From Gammaproteobacteria bacterium (GTDB lineage Bacteria; Pseudomonadota; Gammaproteobacteria; Pseudomonadales; Pseudohongiellaceae): a DNA stretch of 64,000 nt. Positions 33,889-43,151 of the stretch are shown in pieces. A model generated the notes under the pieces. It saw only the letters and a list, made by a program, of their open reading frames with translations, had not been told where the DNA came from and did not search any database. The position numbers and the translations under genes were made by a program. Within the stretch, counting starts at the first letter, position 1. Each line of letters opens with the position of its first letter. The stretch spans positions 62,001 through 126,000 of the forward strand of contig JAPPOG010000004.1 in the NCBI GenBank assembly GCA_028818225.1. The letters are read 5' to 3'.

Positions 33889-35349
33889 ATGTTTACGCCA
33901 ATTTTCAATACAGGATTTAGACTTTCACTACGCTGGCTGCTGGTATATCCCATAATCCTGGCGAACTGGATTATTGCCTATTATTTGCTGGCAGATCGGC
34001 TCGGCTGGGACGTCAGCTATCTGACCTTCATCAAAGGAAGCTTGGCGGCTGCCTTCATCATGAACACGCTAATTGCTATCATTGTTGGATTAAGCGTATA
34101 TGTTGATGATGTTACGAATGGAACAGATAAATTCCTATATAGATTACCTTTGTCGAGAACTCGCATTTTGCAGGAAAAATTCCTGGCCGGACTCTCCTAT
34201 CTGTTACTCCTATATTTGGTGGCTGTAATTTATCACATGGCTTTTATGCCTGAAGGAGTTTCAGTTTTTGAGAGCAACCTCGATAGAGATATCGGTAATT
34301 ACAGAACCAATCTATTTGTGGCCATGTTTTCGGCCTACATTTTCTCAATCGGGATTTCCTTGCTGATTCAGCAACAGATTCTCGTCTTTATTGCTGCATT
34401 TCTGTTAGAAGTTTTAATGTGGACAGGACTGCAGGTTGTATTGACTCAGTTTGCACTCAACCTGGAAGGCGCCTTTATTGCACTGACTTACCTGTTTCTC
34501 TTCTTCGTACTACCAGTAGTGCTGGTTTGGAAAAAATGGAACCTTGCCTTAAACCCCTCGTTTTGGGGAACTCCTCAATCGCGTACCTTGTTTAAGGGGC
34601 TGGTCTGGAAACATGTAGCACAAGACGGCATGTTAAATGGCATTGCTATTGGTTTGTTTCTTGCTACAGGTTTGTATGCTCTCTTAGGTCCGGATACCAG
34701 CAGCATTGCTTCAAGATTGGAGGTCTGGGAAATCCAGAATGGGATTCCTTATTTGTTCATGGTCGCCCTAGCTCTGTTTTTGCCGGTTGCTGCAGGGGCT
34801 GGCGCTTACTCATCGATGGAAGGACAGGGCTTGGATTGCGTAATGTATTTGCATCCTGTTTTCCGTACACAGTTATTTTTCTCGAAGATAGTAGCGGCGC
34901 TACCAATAATGATCATTTCCTACTTTGCATTATTAGTAACCGTAGGAGACAGATGGTCTTGGATATCGCTATTAGTCTGGGTACCGTTTTCCTATAGCAT
35001 TGCGCTGCATATCAGTTTATGGATTAGATCAGTAGTGCTAATAATTCTGGCGGCGGTTAGCTGGGCTATTTTTATTCTTTCATTTACTATGATCTGGATG
35101 GAAGAAACCGTTGAATTTTTATTCTTTGGTGCCTGGGTGCCAGTTAATGACGTGCAAATCGTTGCGCTCCTCCCACTTTCTTTATTGACTTTTGGCGGAA
35201 TTGTTTCTTCCTGGCATATGGCGATAAATAGAAAATTCCTGGCATCCTCTGATGCTTTTAAAATGCGTTTCAATGTGGTGGAGTTGGCGGCCGTGTATGC
35301 GTTCACCATAATTGGAGTCGGTACAGCGCAGTTGTTTTTTACGCTTTAA
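33889..35349 (+). CDS. ABC-2-type permease subunit, 12 helices
   Basis: The 486-residue protein has about 12 hydrophobic segments in two halves (first half to residue 230, second half from 250), consistent with two fused six-helix permease units. A cytosolic loop rich in charge (WKKWNLALNPSFWGTPQSR) joins them. No enzymatic domain is visible. It is the partner of the damaged ATPase 8 bases upstream and of the GntR regulator. With a non-functional ATPase it could not export its substrate unless another ATPase serves it. Despite that, its frame is undamaged, which hints that the ATPase lesion is recent or an error. Confidence 0.8.
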   Translation: MFTPIFNTGFRLSLRWLLVYPIILANWIIAYYLLADRLGWDVSYLTFIKGSLAAAFIMNTLIAIIVGLSVYVDDVTNGTDKFLYRLPLSRTRILQEKFLAGLSYLLLLYLVAVIYHMAFMPEGVSVFESNLDRDIGNYRTNLFVAMFSAYIFSIGISLLIQQQILVFIAAFLLEVLMWTGLQVVLTQFALNLEGAFIALTYLFLFFVLPVVLVWKKWNLALNPSFWGTPQSRTLFKGLVWKHVAQDGMLNGIAIGLFLATGLYALLGPDTSSIASRLEVWEIQNGIPYLFMVALALFLPVAAGAGAYSSMEGQGLDCVMYLHPVFRTQLFFSKIVAALPIMIISYFALLVTVGDRWSWISLLVWVPFSYSIALHISLWIRSVVLIILAAVSWAIFILSFTMIWMEETVEFLFFGAWVPVNDVQIVALLPLSLLTFGGIVSSWHMAINRKFLASSDAFKMRFNVVELAAVYAFTIIGVGTAQLFFTL

Positions 35350-35408
35350 GTGGGCGTTTAAAAGTTTATAGCGATTCCAAAAGCGCTCTAGACTTGGTTT
35401 TAATCCAA

Positions 35409-35525
35409 TCAAAGAGTGCGAAATCTGCGGCTTACTATTCCTGATACTTTTTTAAAATTCGCTTGCTCTTCCCCTCGAGTTGCAGGTCGCTTGGCGCCTA
35501 TGGAGCTAATTACATACTCTGCCAT
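35409..35525 (-). CDS. possible 38-residue protein
   Basis: This ORF is below the track's size limit. The ATG (complement of 35523-35525) is preceded by AAGGAG ten bases ahead. The frame reads AEYVISSIGAKRPATRGEEQ, then a basic tail (KKVSGIVSRRFRTL). It starts 14 bases after the stop of the membrane protein gene at 35540. No membrane segment or known motif. It may be a real small protein of that operon or an overinterpreted short ORF. Confidence 0.35.
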   Translation of the reverse strand: MAEYVISSIGAKRPATRGEEQANFKKVSGIVSRRFRTL

Positions 35526-35539
35526 TGTGGTGAAACTCC

Positions 35540-35830
35540 TTATTCATCCAGCTTGAATCCCGATTGAATGCCGCCGGTTAATCTGGCTACCAGATTATAG
35601 AGCACCGCACCAATAGCTCCGGCGATAAAACCAGTAAATGCAAAGAGTAGAGGCATGCCAATTAAAGCGAGGAATGCAAGTGCAGTTCCAGTGTTAAGGT
35701 TATTCGAAAGGATTTCAAAGAAGAGTCCGCCAAAAGAGTAAAGGACACCGCAAACAAGGCCAGCAATTCCCATGATAAAGGCAATAAGTTTTGCGAAGAA
35801 CAGTATTTCTATACTTTTTATTCTGGTCAT
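35540..35830 (-). CDS. small three-helix membrane protein
   Basis: The 96-residue protein has three hydrophobic segments (IEILFFAKLIAFIMGIAGLV, LFFEILSNNLNTGTALAFL, LIGMPLLFAFTGFIAGAIGA) and a short basic C-terminal helix (LYNLVARLTGGIQSGFKLDE). This pattern (GMPLLFAFTGFIAGAIGAVLYN) is widely seen in small hypothetical membrane proteins, some described as DUF3566-like, but I cannot assign a family. It is transcribed alone or with the possible 38-residue gene next to it. Confidence 0.7.
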   Translation of the reverse strand: MTRIKSIEILFFAKLIAFIMGIAGLVCGVLYSFGGLFFEILSNNLNTGTALAFLALIGMPLLFAFTGFIAGAIGAVLYNLVARLTGGIQSGFKLDE

Positions 35831-36027
35831 TGACTTATTCCTCTAATCTATTCTTTTCCCTGCGAGATTTCTTTCAAAGCGGAGCACCGCACTGCAGCCA
35901 CCGCTGTCGGCATTGACACTAGAATGAAGCTTGCAATATATGCTGAAAAATTTGGATGATTGGACTGGAAATATAACAAATTCCATATTTAATAGGACCG
36001 AAGACGAGGTTTTTGTCTAAAGATGGC

Positions 36028-36040
36028 GGTGAATTTCACC
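36028..36040. promoter_or_regulatory. 13-bp inverted repeat upstream of phosphotransferase gene
   Basis: GGTGAA-T-TTCACC is a perfect palindrome about 70 bases upstream of the ATG at 36109. It could be an operator. No partner regulator is adjacent and I see no second copy in this gap (35831-36108), so this is only a pointer. The rest of that gap contains nothing else I can support. Confidence 0.25.
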
Positions 36041-36108
36041 ACTATGCAGGTATAAACACATGTGTACTTAATTTTATATCCTGATATATAAGCATTAGCA
36101 GGTAAAAA

Positions 36109-37104
36109 ATGGAAATTGAACAATTAACGCGATGTTTGCAAGCATTCAGTCGGCATTGCTATGGAGACGTTGGGGTTGAGGTTATAGATGTCTTTCAAAT
36201 GCCAGGACATGCAGGATTCTCTTATGGCTATTCAGTGCTGCGCGCGGGCAATATAGAGAAGTGGTACATCCGTCTTCCGCCGCCCAATGTTAAATTGCAA
36301 GGGACAGCAGATGTTTTACGGCAGGTTGCCGCATTAGAAGTAATGCCTGACTCTGTTCCCCATTGTAACGTCAAGTGGTCCGGGGCTGATCCTCAGTGGT
36401 TCGGATGCCCCTATTTTGTTGTTCCACAGCTTGCGGGCGATGTCGTGCGAGTAAACGATGGTCAGATCGCAAAGCTGGATTCAGATACCCGTATGGACAT
36501 GGCTCGTCAAGCCATTAGAGCTCTGGCAGAAATTCATCGAATCGACTGGCGCCAGGTGCCTTACCTGGGGGATCCAATATCCCTTGAGAGTGATATTTAT
36601 CGCTGGGATCGATTTGTGGAAAAAGCAGCCGACGCCGAGAAACTAAGATTAGTGCCGGAGGTAAAGCAACTCTTGCTTGATAAGTTGCCAGCTGAGTCAC
36701 CAATTGGAATCTTTCATGGCGATTTTCAATGGTCGAATTTGTTCTACTCTGACACTATGCAATTGCTTGCAGTAATCGATTGGGAGCTGGTAGGGGTAGG
36801 CACAACTTTGAATGACATCGGCTGGTTTGCAACTTTCAACGATCCAGAAGCCTGGGCAGATTCAAACCATGGCGATTACGTCATGCCCCATGCTGAAGAA
36901 TTGATAACGATGTATGAAGAAGCCTGGGGTGAAGAGCTGCCTGCGATAGACTGGTTCAGGGCCTTGGCGGGCTACAAGTTTGCAATTATTACCGGATTTA
37001 ACCTGATGCTACATAGGCGGGGAAAGCGTCATGACCCGGTCTGGGAAATAACAAAAGATTCGATGGAATCCTTACTGCAAAGAGCTCATGTTCTTTTGAG
37101 TTAA
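36109..37104 (+). CDS. aminoglycoside/choline-type phosphotransferase family protein
   Basis: The 331-residue protein has the APH fold: the catalytic loop GIFHGDFQWSNLF near residue 203 and the metal-binding VIDWELVGVGTTLNDIGW near 225. The N-terminal lobe has FSYGYSVLRAG and YIRLPPP, which replaces the usual Lys region (YVLRxPP), typical of the acyl-CoA dehydrogenase-linked or choline kinase-like subgroup. It transfers a phosphate from ATP to a small molecule; the acceptor is unknown. It stands alone. Length is normal. Confidence 0.85.
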   Translation: MEIEQLTRCLQAFSRHCYGDVGVEVIDVFQMPGHAGFSYGYSVLRAGNIEKWYIRLPPPNVKLQGTADVLRQVAALEVMPDSVPHCNVKWSGADPQWFGCPYFVVPQLAGDVVRVNDGQIAKLDSDTRMDMARQAIRALAEIHRIDWRQVPYLGDPISLESDIYRWDRFVEKAADAEKLRLVPEVKQLLLDKLPAESPIGIFHGDFQWSNLFYSDTMQLLAVIDWELVGVGTTLNDIGWFATFNDPEAWADSNHGDYVMPHAEELITMYEEAWGEELPAIDWFRALAGYKFAIITGFNLMLHRRGKRHDPVWEITKDSMESLLQRAHVLLS

Positions 37105-37196
37105 GATTTTATTGTAAAACTCCTGTGATACACTTAGCGCCCTGCATTACCCATGTCTTGCAATCATCACTTTTAAAACTCTCTTCGGGGGAATGA

Positions 37197-37778
37197 GTGC
37201 AAAAAGAATTACTCTCGCGGCGCGCCTTTTTTAATTCGCTGAAAGATGCAACTGGCAAATCAGTCATTTTATTATCGATGCCCGCATTGCTGCATGCGTG
37301 TCGTGAATCTCGACAGGCACGATTGGCCGGGGAAGATTTTCAGACTATAACCGAAGAAGAGGCGATTGAGTTTGACGCCATCACGGCAAGAATAATACCT
37401 ACTACCGAAACTGCTGGAGCCAGGGAAGCGGGTGTTGTCTTTTTCATGGATGCAGTACTCGGGGACAGCAGGGAAGAGCAGCATGCCATACTCAAAGATG
37501 GTTTAAGAGAACTGCAATCAGCTGCAGTGCAAGAATTCGATGTTGCTTACTTTCATTTACTGGATGCAAGGCAGCAAGATCAGCTAATCGAGAGTATTTC
37601 GGACACATCTTTCTTTTTTACCCTGCGTTATCTCACCATCGCTGGCATGTTTTCTCTGCCTGAATACGGTGGCAATCGTGATTTTGTTGGGTACGATGTA
37701 ATCGGCTACCAGAACCGGGGAGCATGGACTCAACCTTACAGTTTTTATGATGCTGATTTTACGGAGCGAGGCGAGTAG
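37197..37778 (+). CDS. gluconate 2-dehydrogenase subunit 3 family protein
   Basis: The 193-residue protein starts at GTG. The ATG three bases upstream is in another frame. The N terminus QKELLSRRAFFNSLKDATGK carries a twin-arginine motif followed by SVILLSMPALLHAC, an export signal with a possible lipobox. The rest matches the small gamma subunit of GMC-type membrane dehydrogenases, with ITARIIPTTETAGAREAGVV and PEYGGNRDFVGYDVIGYQ as the standard blocks. Two bases separate it from the GMC subunit, so the two form the enzyme and the small subunit leads the large one out through Tat. Confidence 0.88.
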   Translation: MQKELLSRRAFFNSLKDATGKSVILLSMPALLHACRESRQARLAGEDFQTITEEEAIEFDAITARIIPTTETAGAREAGVVFFMDAVLGDSREEQHAILKDGLRELQSAAVQEFDVAYFHLLDARQQDQLIESISDTSFFFTLRYLTIAGMFSLPEYGGNRDFVGYDVIGYQNRGAWTQPYSFYDADFTERGE

Positions 37779-37780
37779 TA

Positions 37781-39457
37781 ATGGCCCAGGCGTCCAATCC
37801 AGCTGTCAGCTTTGATACCCGGGAGGAAGTGGACTTCGTTGTAGTGGGTTCTGGTGCGGCGGGCGGCATCATGGCCAAAGAGTTAGCCGCTGCTGGACAT
37901 TCGGTAGTAGTGCTGGAACAGGGGCCTCACCTACAGGCAGTGGATTTCAAACACGATGAATGGGGTTACCAACATAATAATGATCTGGTCTGGAGTACTC
38001 GCCATGGAAACCGACAGACTTTCCGTCGTAATGAAAATGAAGAAGCAACCTTGCAGGAATCAGTTTTAGGCTACGCTCATAATGTTGGTGGTAGCAGTGT
38101 TCATTTTTCTGGAAACTTCTGGCGTTTTCGCCCAATTGATTTCATGGAAGCAAGTGTCAGGGGTACTATCGCTGGAACAAATTTTGCCGACTGGCCCATC
38201 AGTTATGAAGACCTCGAGCCCTATTACACCAAAGTAGATTGGGAGATAGGAGTTTCTGGATTGCAAGGTCCCTGGGATCCGCCTCGATCAAGAGACTATC
38301 CCTGTCCTCCTATGCCCATAAAAGGCTCCGATGTGTTACTGGAGCGTGCGGCAAAACAAATGGGATTAACGTCTTACCCGGCGCCAGTCGCAATACTGTC
38401 GCAACCCCATAATGGAAGACCTGCATGCATCCATTGTGGTTTTTGTAATGGCTATGGTTGTGAGGTGAATGCTAAATCTTCATCCATGGTGACAATGATT
38501 CCTTTAGCGTTAGCAACGGGAACATGTGAGCTTCGAACCATGGCAACGGTATCCCAGATAAATACCGGTGAGTCAGGTCGGGTAACTGAAGTAGTGTATT
38601 TTGATGAAAACGGAACGGAGCAGGCGCAGCGCACCAGAGCTGCAGTGTTATGTGCTAACGGTGCGGAAACGCCGCGCCTGTTGTTAATGTCGGCCAATAG
38701 CATGTTTCCGGATGGACTCGCTAATGCCAGCGGTTTTGTCGGCCAGAACTTAATGTTCAATGGTTACTCTTCTGTCGTAGGACTTTTCGATGAGCCAGTA
38801 AACGCCTGGAAGAGTGTGCCTACTACCAGGGTGGTTCATGACTTTTACGAACTTGATGAAAGCCTGGGTTTTTATGGCGGTGGAGGGATCGATGGGCGCC
38901 ACCCCACGGCGGGAACGCCTCTTGGCTTTGCGTTGTCGGCACCCGATATGTTTGGCTCTCCCAGTTGGGGTGCCGAGTTTAAGGAGAATCTTGCCTTTCA
39001 ATTCTCCCATTGTGCTGCCTTTGATGGGCACTCTACATCATTACCACTGGCAACCAATAACGTGACCCTCGATCCGAATTACCAGGATGATTTTGGCAGA
39101 CCAGCAATTCGTTGCACTTATTCTGATCATCCCGATGACCTGGCAACCATGGAATGGTTCCTGAACAAGACAGTTGAATTAATGGAAGTGGCTGGCGCAA
39201 ATAGTATCAATGGCTTCTATCCTGAAACCGGGCAAACCGGTAACGTGCATTTACTCGGTACCTGCAGGATGGGAGATGATCCAATGACGTCGGTAATTAA
39301 TTCGGATCATCGGGCCCATGATGTTCCTAATCTATTCATGTGTGATGGTAGTTCGCTGGTTACAGGCGGTCGCGGTCAGCCAACTATGACTATAATGGCA
39401 TTAGCATTCAGAGCGGCTGATCGAATAAACCAGCTTGCACAAAGGAATGAGATTTAA
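37781..39457 (+). CDS. GMC-family FAD-dependent oxidoreductase
   Basis: The 558-residue protein has the FAD-binding VVVGSGAAGGIMAKELAAAG near residue 21, with HNVGGSSVHFSG near 95, and the C-terminal catalytic block LLGTCRMGDDPMTSVINSDH near 490 followed by DGSSLVTGGRGQPTMTIMAL. The C-G-x-C-x-G-x-G-C region CIHCGFCNGYGCEVNAKSS near residue 215 matches the gluconate/sorbitol dehydrogenase flavoprotein subgroup. It would oxidise sugars or polyols at the periplasmic face, paired with the upstream small subunit and a cytochrome not seen here. Confidence 0.92.
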   Translation: MAQASNPAVSFDTREEVDFVVVGSGAAGGIMAKELAAAGHSVVVLEQGPHLQAVDFKHDEWGYQHNNDLVWSTRHGNRQTFRRNENEEATLQESVLGYAHNVGGSSVHFSGNFWRFRPIDFMEASVRGTIAGTNFADWPISYEDLEPYYTKVDWEIGVSGLQGPWDPPRSRDYPCPPMPIKGSDVLLERAAKQMGLTSYPAPVAILSQPHNGRPACIHCGFCNGYGCEVNAKSSSMVTMIPLALATGTCELRTMATVSQINTGESGRVTEVVYFDENGTEQAQRTRAAVLCANGAETPRLLLMSANSMFPDGLANASGFVGQNLMFNGYSSVVGLFDEPVNAWKSVPTTRVVHDFYELDESLGFYGGGGIDGRHPTAGTPLGFALSAPDMFGSPSWGAEFKENLAFQFSHCAAFDGHSTSLPLATNNVTLDPNYQDDFGRPAIRCTYSDHPDDLATMEWFLNKTVELMEVAGANSINGFYPETGQTGNVHLLGTCRMGDDPMTSVINSDHRAHDVPNLFMCDGSSLVTGGRGQPTMTIMALAFRAADRINQLAQRNEI

Positions 39458-39524
39458 ATTCAAAACAGTTTTGGACAAGCGACCAAAACATTAATAAAGT
39501 TAGTGTTTCTTCGCAGGTAACTAG

Positions 39525-40376
39525 ATGAAGTCGACAGCAAAAGGAAAAGCTCAAAAAAATAAAAGCAAGCAAACTCTGGCGGATAAAGCTGACAAATTCG
39601 ATTGCTATCAGAAGTCAGTTCAGGAACCGGAGCATGAAGTCGACATCTTCATTCAGGCATACAAGGAAGCCTACAATCGTAAGCCGTTAAAACTGCGCGA
39701 AGATTTTTGCGGTACCTTTGCGGTGTGTTGTTCCTGGGTCGAATCAGATGCCAAGCGATCTGCCTGGGGAGTAGATCTTTGTGATGAAACTCTGCAGTGG
39801 GGCAAGGACAATAATCTTAGCAAACTAAAACAAAAAGAAGCCAAGCGTGTCACGGTATTGGAACAAGACGTAAGAGAATTCAATACCCCTCAGGCTGATG
39901 TGTTAGCCGCGCAGAATTTTTCGTTTTGGATCTTCAAAACACGGGAAGAAGTGATCGAATATTTCAAGATCGCCCGTGCCAACCTTGCATCAGAGGGTGT
40001 AATTGTCATGGATATGATGGGTGGCCGAGATTGTTACGACAGCGATATTATCGACAAGCGCACCATCGTAAAGGGCAAGAAAGGGTTCAAGTATCACTGG
40101 GAGCAAGCCTACTTCAATCCGGTAAATTCTGATTGCATTTTTTACATTCACTTCAAGTTTGCCGATGGCAGTAAGATGAAAAAAGCTTTTCGGTATGACT
40201 GGCGTTTCTGGACCATTCCCGAAGTTCGGGAAATGTTACTGGAAGCGGGCTTTAGGGATACTGTCGTTTACTGGGAAGAAGATGACGATGACGACGATGC
40301 AGATGCCGTCTGGTCCCGGGTGGAGGAAGCGCCAAACGATTATAGTTGGTTATGCTATGTTGTCGGCATCAAGTAA
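39525..40376 (+). CDS. class I SAM-dependent methyltransferase
   Basis: The 283-residue protein has a Lys-rich tail at the N terminus, then motif I as LREDFCGTFAVCCSWV near residue 58 and the acidic AWGVDLCDETL segment near 80. LEQDVREF near 108 is motif III-like. These show the Rossmann methyltransferase. Residues 255-265 form an acidic run (EEDDDDDDADA), unusual in a core fold and probably a loop. Substrate is unknown. It stands alone, 68 bases after the GMC gene, and converges with the DUF411 operon. Confidence 0.85.
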   Translation: MKSTAKGKAQKNKSKQTLADKADKFDCYQKSVQEPEHEVDIFIQAYKEAYNRKPLKLREDFCGTFAVCCSWVESDAKRSAWGVDLCDETLQWGKDNNLSKLKQKEAKRVTVLEQDVREFNTPQADVLAAQNFSFWIFKTREEVIEYFKIARANLASEGVIVMDMMGGRDCYDSDIIDKRTIVKGKKGFKYHWEQAYFNPVNSDCIFYIHFKFADGSKMKKAFRYDWRFWTIPEVREMLLEAGFRDTVVYWEEDDDDDDADAVWSRVEEAPNDYSWLCYVVGIK

Positions 40377-40382
40377 CTTAAT

Positions 40383-40523
40383 CTATCCTGCCGCGCATGA
40401 TTGCTCATCCATGAGCTGAAAAACCACTATACGAAAAGTAATCGTAGCGCGAAGTAGGATTGCAATCATCCCAAACAATAAGATACCAGCCCTATAGGGA
40501 CTTGCTATAAAGGTATTGACCAT
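40383..40523 (-). CDS. possible 46-residue membrane protein
   Basis: In the gap downstream of the DUF411 gene the minus strand has ATG-VNTFIASPYRAGILLFG, then a long hydrophobic helix to FRIVVFQLM and a DEQSCAAG tail. Open sequence continues about 20 codons upstream without an ATG (ISIADFVTQ). No ribosome-binding site is visible. The composition looks like a real membrane segment, but it could be a decayed remnant. The remaining bases of this gap hold nothing else I can support. Confidence 0.25.
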   Translation of the reverse strand: MVNTFIASPYRAGILLFGMIAILLRATITFRIVVFQLMDEQSCAAG

Positions 40524-40563
40524 TTGCGTAACAAAATCAGCGATGCTTATAGTCGCTGCGTCC

Positions 40564-41043
40564 TTAGTGCTGTTCTTCAGCAGATTTTACTGAATAGAAA
40601 ACGGAACTCGTTCCATTTTTGTTAATCAAGAGAATGTCATAGGGCGTAAACCGATTACCCATCTCCATACCCGGTCCACCAATAGGCATACCAGGAACCG
40701 CTAATCCCATTGCTCCCTCAGGAGGAGATGCAAGGAATTGAGCGATAAATTTTTCAGGAATATGCCCTTCGAAGATATAACCACTTTCATGTACGGCAGT
40801 GTGACAAGAACGCAATTCATTCTTGAGGCCAAACTCATCTTTCAATTTATTGATGTCCGCCGGATGATGAAAGGCTGTGCTGTAACCTTCTTCTTCCATA
40901 TGGTCGATCCAGCCATTGCAGCAACCACAGGTTGGTTCTTTATAGACATTAAGCACCACGTCTTCGATAGATTGTGCAAAACTTCCACTACTTAACAGCA
41001 ATGATGCGCCAGCACATAAGCCTAGAAATACTTTTTGGTTCAT
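40564..41043 (-). CDS. exported DUF411 metal-binding protein
   Basis: From the ATG at 41043 the 159-residue protein has a signal peptide (ending SGSFAQ). The mature part has VYKEPTCGCCNGWIDHMEE, the CxCC motif of DUF411, and the family's SCHTAVHESGYIFEGHIPEK and LAVPGMPIGGPGME segments. DUF411 proteins occur in copper- and metal-related operons and probably bind copper in the periplasm. It is last in a minus-strand operon with the SMP-30-like lipoprotein and a broken membrane protein gene. Function in that setting is not clear. Confidence 0.88.
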   Translation of the reverse strand: MNQKVFLGLCAGASLLLSSGSFAQSIEDVVLNVYKEPTCGCCNGWIDHMEEEGYSTAFHHPADINKLKDEFGLKNELRSCHTAVHESGYIFEGHIPEKFIAQFLASPPEGAMGLAVPGMPIGGPGMEMGNRFTPYDILLINKNGTSSVFYSVKSAEEQH

Positions 41044-41075
41044 AAGAAATACCAATTATTCGTGTTCATCAAATA

Positions 41076-41678
41076 TTAGAGAATCTGACCCTCTGGATTT
41101 TGATCCGTGTCATTTGTGGAGCCATTTTTCCGCATTAATGACACATTTTCCAGTGGAATTATGAGTAGTTCGTCTATCAGGGGGTCGAAGAAAATCGAGA
41201 ATCGGTTGGTATTACCCAACAGGGCTATAGCCCTTTCAGCGGGTTGATCCGCGGAATCTGCCAGCCGAATAAGGTAATTGTCGGTATCGCCAGACTTTAT
41301 AGAGTCTGCATTGGCTACCGCAAAGTCACGTACATAGATGGTCGCAAACATAGTAACCACAAGTACGTAAACAAGTGCGTCTGAATATCAGCCGCCCATG
41401 CTATTTTCGATCCATCTTCCATATCCGGACCATTTTCTCCTTGCCAGAAAATCTAATTGGAACGCCAAAAAAGTGAAGATTACTACAACCAGGAAAATAG
41501 CTATCGAACTCGGTTCCACTAGTGAAACAAGCAAGAAATCAGAAAGGTCAGCAAACTGGGCGAAACTAATACCGAATTCTCGATAGAAGAAAAAGCTATA
41601 AAGAACTCCGATCGCTGTCACCAGAAAGTAACTTAAGGTAAGCACCGGGGTTGGATGTTCAGATATGAAATTTTTCAA
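41076..41678 (-). pseudogene. membrane protein of unknown family interrupted by TGA
   Basis: ORFs 41388-41678 and 41076-41360 are in one frame, divided by TGA at 41388-41390 followed by YSDALVYVLVVTMFATIYV, which forms a third membrane helix. The first part has two helices (TLSYFLVTAIGVLYSFFF and AIFLVVVIFTFLAFQL). The C-terminal part is a soluble domain (NADSIKSGDTDNYLIRLADS). Restored length is about 200 residues. The TGA is in a GG-stop-Y context with no redox motif, so Sec is not indicated. The start is TTG with AGGA ahead, 12 bases after the SMP-30-like gene. Confidence 0.65.
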
Positions 41679-41690
41679 TTGCTATCCTGT

Positions 41691-42710
41691 TTATGGAATT
41701 ACGCCACTGGTAGAAAGTTGAACCCGATACAAACCTGTACGCGCAGTCATATAAAGAGTCGATCCATCATCCCCCCAAGCCACATTGGCTGGCACTTCAT
41801 CGGGTTTGATCGTACCAAGGTGAACGCCTTCCGGATCAAACACCCAGACTCCGCCGGGCCCTGTGGCAAAAATATTGCCGTTTATGTCTACCTTCATGCC
41901 ATCGGCAGCGCCGGTTTCCATTTGGTCATTCACATCGTAAAACACACGCTGGTTGCCAATTATTCCGTAGATAACAGTGTAGGCGTACCACACCATATTG
42001 TTACCATCGGAATTCGCTACGTATAAAGTTTCTTCATCCGGCGAAAAAACCAGGCCATTAGGTCTGGACTGGGTGCGTTCTAAAAGTTGAATTTCTCCAT
42101 CCGGGCTCAGGCGATAGATTCCGTTGTAATCCAGTTCGCGAGCCGGATCGTTTTCCTGTCCGGCCATGCCGTAGGGAGGGTCGGTGAAATACAACCAGCC
42201 ATTGGAATGATGGGCAACATCATTCGGGCTATTGAGCCGCATGTCGCGATAACTGTCTACCAGAGTGGTGCGACTGCCGTCAGCTTCCAATCGAGAAACA
42301 CGATGATACCCATGCTCCATCAAAATCAGTCGACCTTCACTATCCATAGTAAGGCCATTTGATCCTACCGATGGATGTTCAGTGGGCTCTTCGTAAACAG
42401 GCTGGATGAAAACATTCGTGCCATCTGCTTCACTCCAGGTGTAAATCGTATTGCCGCGCACATCACTAAAATAAAGTTGATTATTGCGCCGATCCCAAAC
42501 CGGGCCTTCGGTGAAAATGAACCCTTCGGCGATTTTCTGAATATTGGCGTCCGCAGGAATCAATGAATCGATTCGCGGATCTACTCGATCGATAGTTCCG
42601 GCATTATCAACAATTTCGAACTGATTGCTGCCGGAATCGTTTTCACTACCACAGGCAATAAGTAATGAACTGCAGAGCCCGAGTATTAATAATTTTATTT
42701 GCTGATTCAT
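41691..42710 (-). CDS. SMP-30/gluconolactonase-like lipoprotein
   Basis: The ATG at 42710 follows GAGGA at good spacing; the ORF track adds 35 residues that belong to a gene remnant (separate entry). The 339-residue protein has a lipoprotein signal (LLILGLCSSLLIAC-GSEND) and a six-bladed propeller of the SMP-30/gluconolactonase family. The metal-site features include FTEGPVWDRRNNQLYFSDVR, then SNGLTMDSEGRLIL, LNSPNDVAHHSNGWLYFTDP and RPNGLVFSPDEETLYVANSD. It would hydrolyse sugar lactones in the periplasm. Co-transcribed with the membrane gene and DUF411. Confidence 0.9.
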   Translation of the reverse strand: MNQQIKLLILGLCSSLLIACGSENDSGSNQFEIVDNAGTIDRVDPRIDSLIPADANIQKIAEGFIFTEGPVWDRRNNQLYFSDVRGNTIYTWSEADGTNVFIQPVYEEPTEHPSVGSNGLTMDSEGRLILMEHGYHRVSRLEADGSRTTLVDSYRDMRLNSPNDVAHHSNGWLYFTDPPYGMAGQENDPARELDYNGIYRLSPDGEIQLLERTQSRPNGLVFSPDEETLYVANSDGNNMVWYAYTVIYGIIGNQRVFYDVNDQMETGAADGMKVDINGNIFATGPGGVWVFDPEGVHLGTIKPDEVPANVAWGDDGSTLYMTARTGLYRVQLSTSGVIP

Positions 42711-43013
42711 TTTTCTGTCCTCAAGGAGATGACCGCTATTGAATAATGCCATCCCGAATAGCACACCATCAATAATTAATGGACTGGTGTACATAGTGGA
42801 ATTGCCGGGCCGCATTTCTCCCGAATCGTATTTCCAGGCCAGTTCAAGTTGGCCGACATTGTCACGAGTGATTTGGGTGAGCTCCGAGTAATGCGTTCTG
42901 CCCGGATCGCTAAGATAGGTATCCTAATCAGTGTTCAGCTTTGATTGGTCTGGCGCTTCGCCTGAGCAGGCAATAAGAGTTGCCGAAAGTATCGCTAGAG
43001 AAAGGCGCTTCAT
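42711..43013 (-). pseudogene. PQQ-dehydrogenase N-terminal remnant with in-frame TAG
   Basis: Starting at an ATG at 43013, the frame encodes a lipoprotein-like signal (RLSLAILSATLIAC), then TAG at 42924-42926, then DTYLSDPGRTHYSELTQITR, NVGQLELAWKYDSGEM and STMYTSPLIIDGVLFGM. These are the first 75 residues of a PQQ quinoprotein dehydrogenase (usual pattern GDPGGTRYSPL..I). The remainder is absent, and the frame runs on directly into the SMP-30-like gene. It is an old deletion remnant that now forms the leader of the downstream gene. Confidence 0.8.
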
Positions 43014-43151
43014 GTTTGCTCATTCTTTTTCTTATATGGATAAGCTTAAACCTCCGAAATAGCTGAGTCTAGGCGGTTGCAGGGTTCCTTTCCTCGAGAT
43101 TAAAGGTGTACTATCGGATCATACCCACTGCATCGGGAGATTTCTGCAGTC

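Noticed and set aside
41388-41390. In-frame TGA of the membrane protein as a second selenocysteine
   Set aside because: The context GG-stop-Y has no redox partner Cys and the region is a linker between helices, so a nonsense mutation is the simpler reading.
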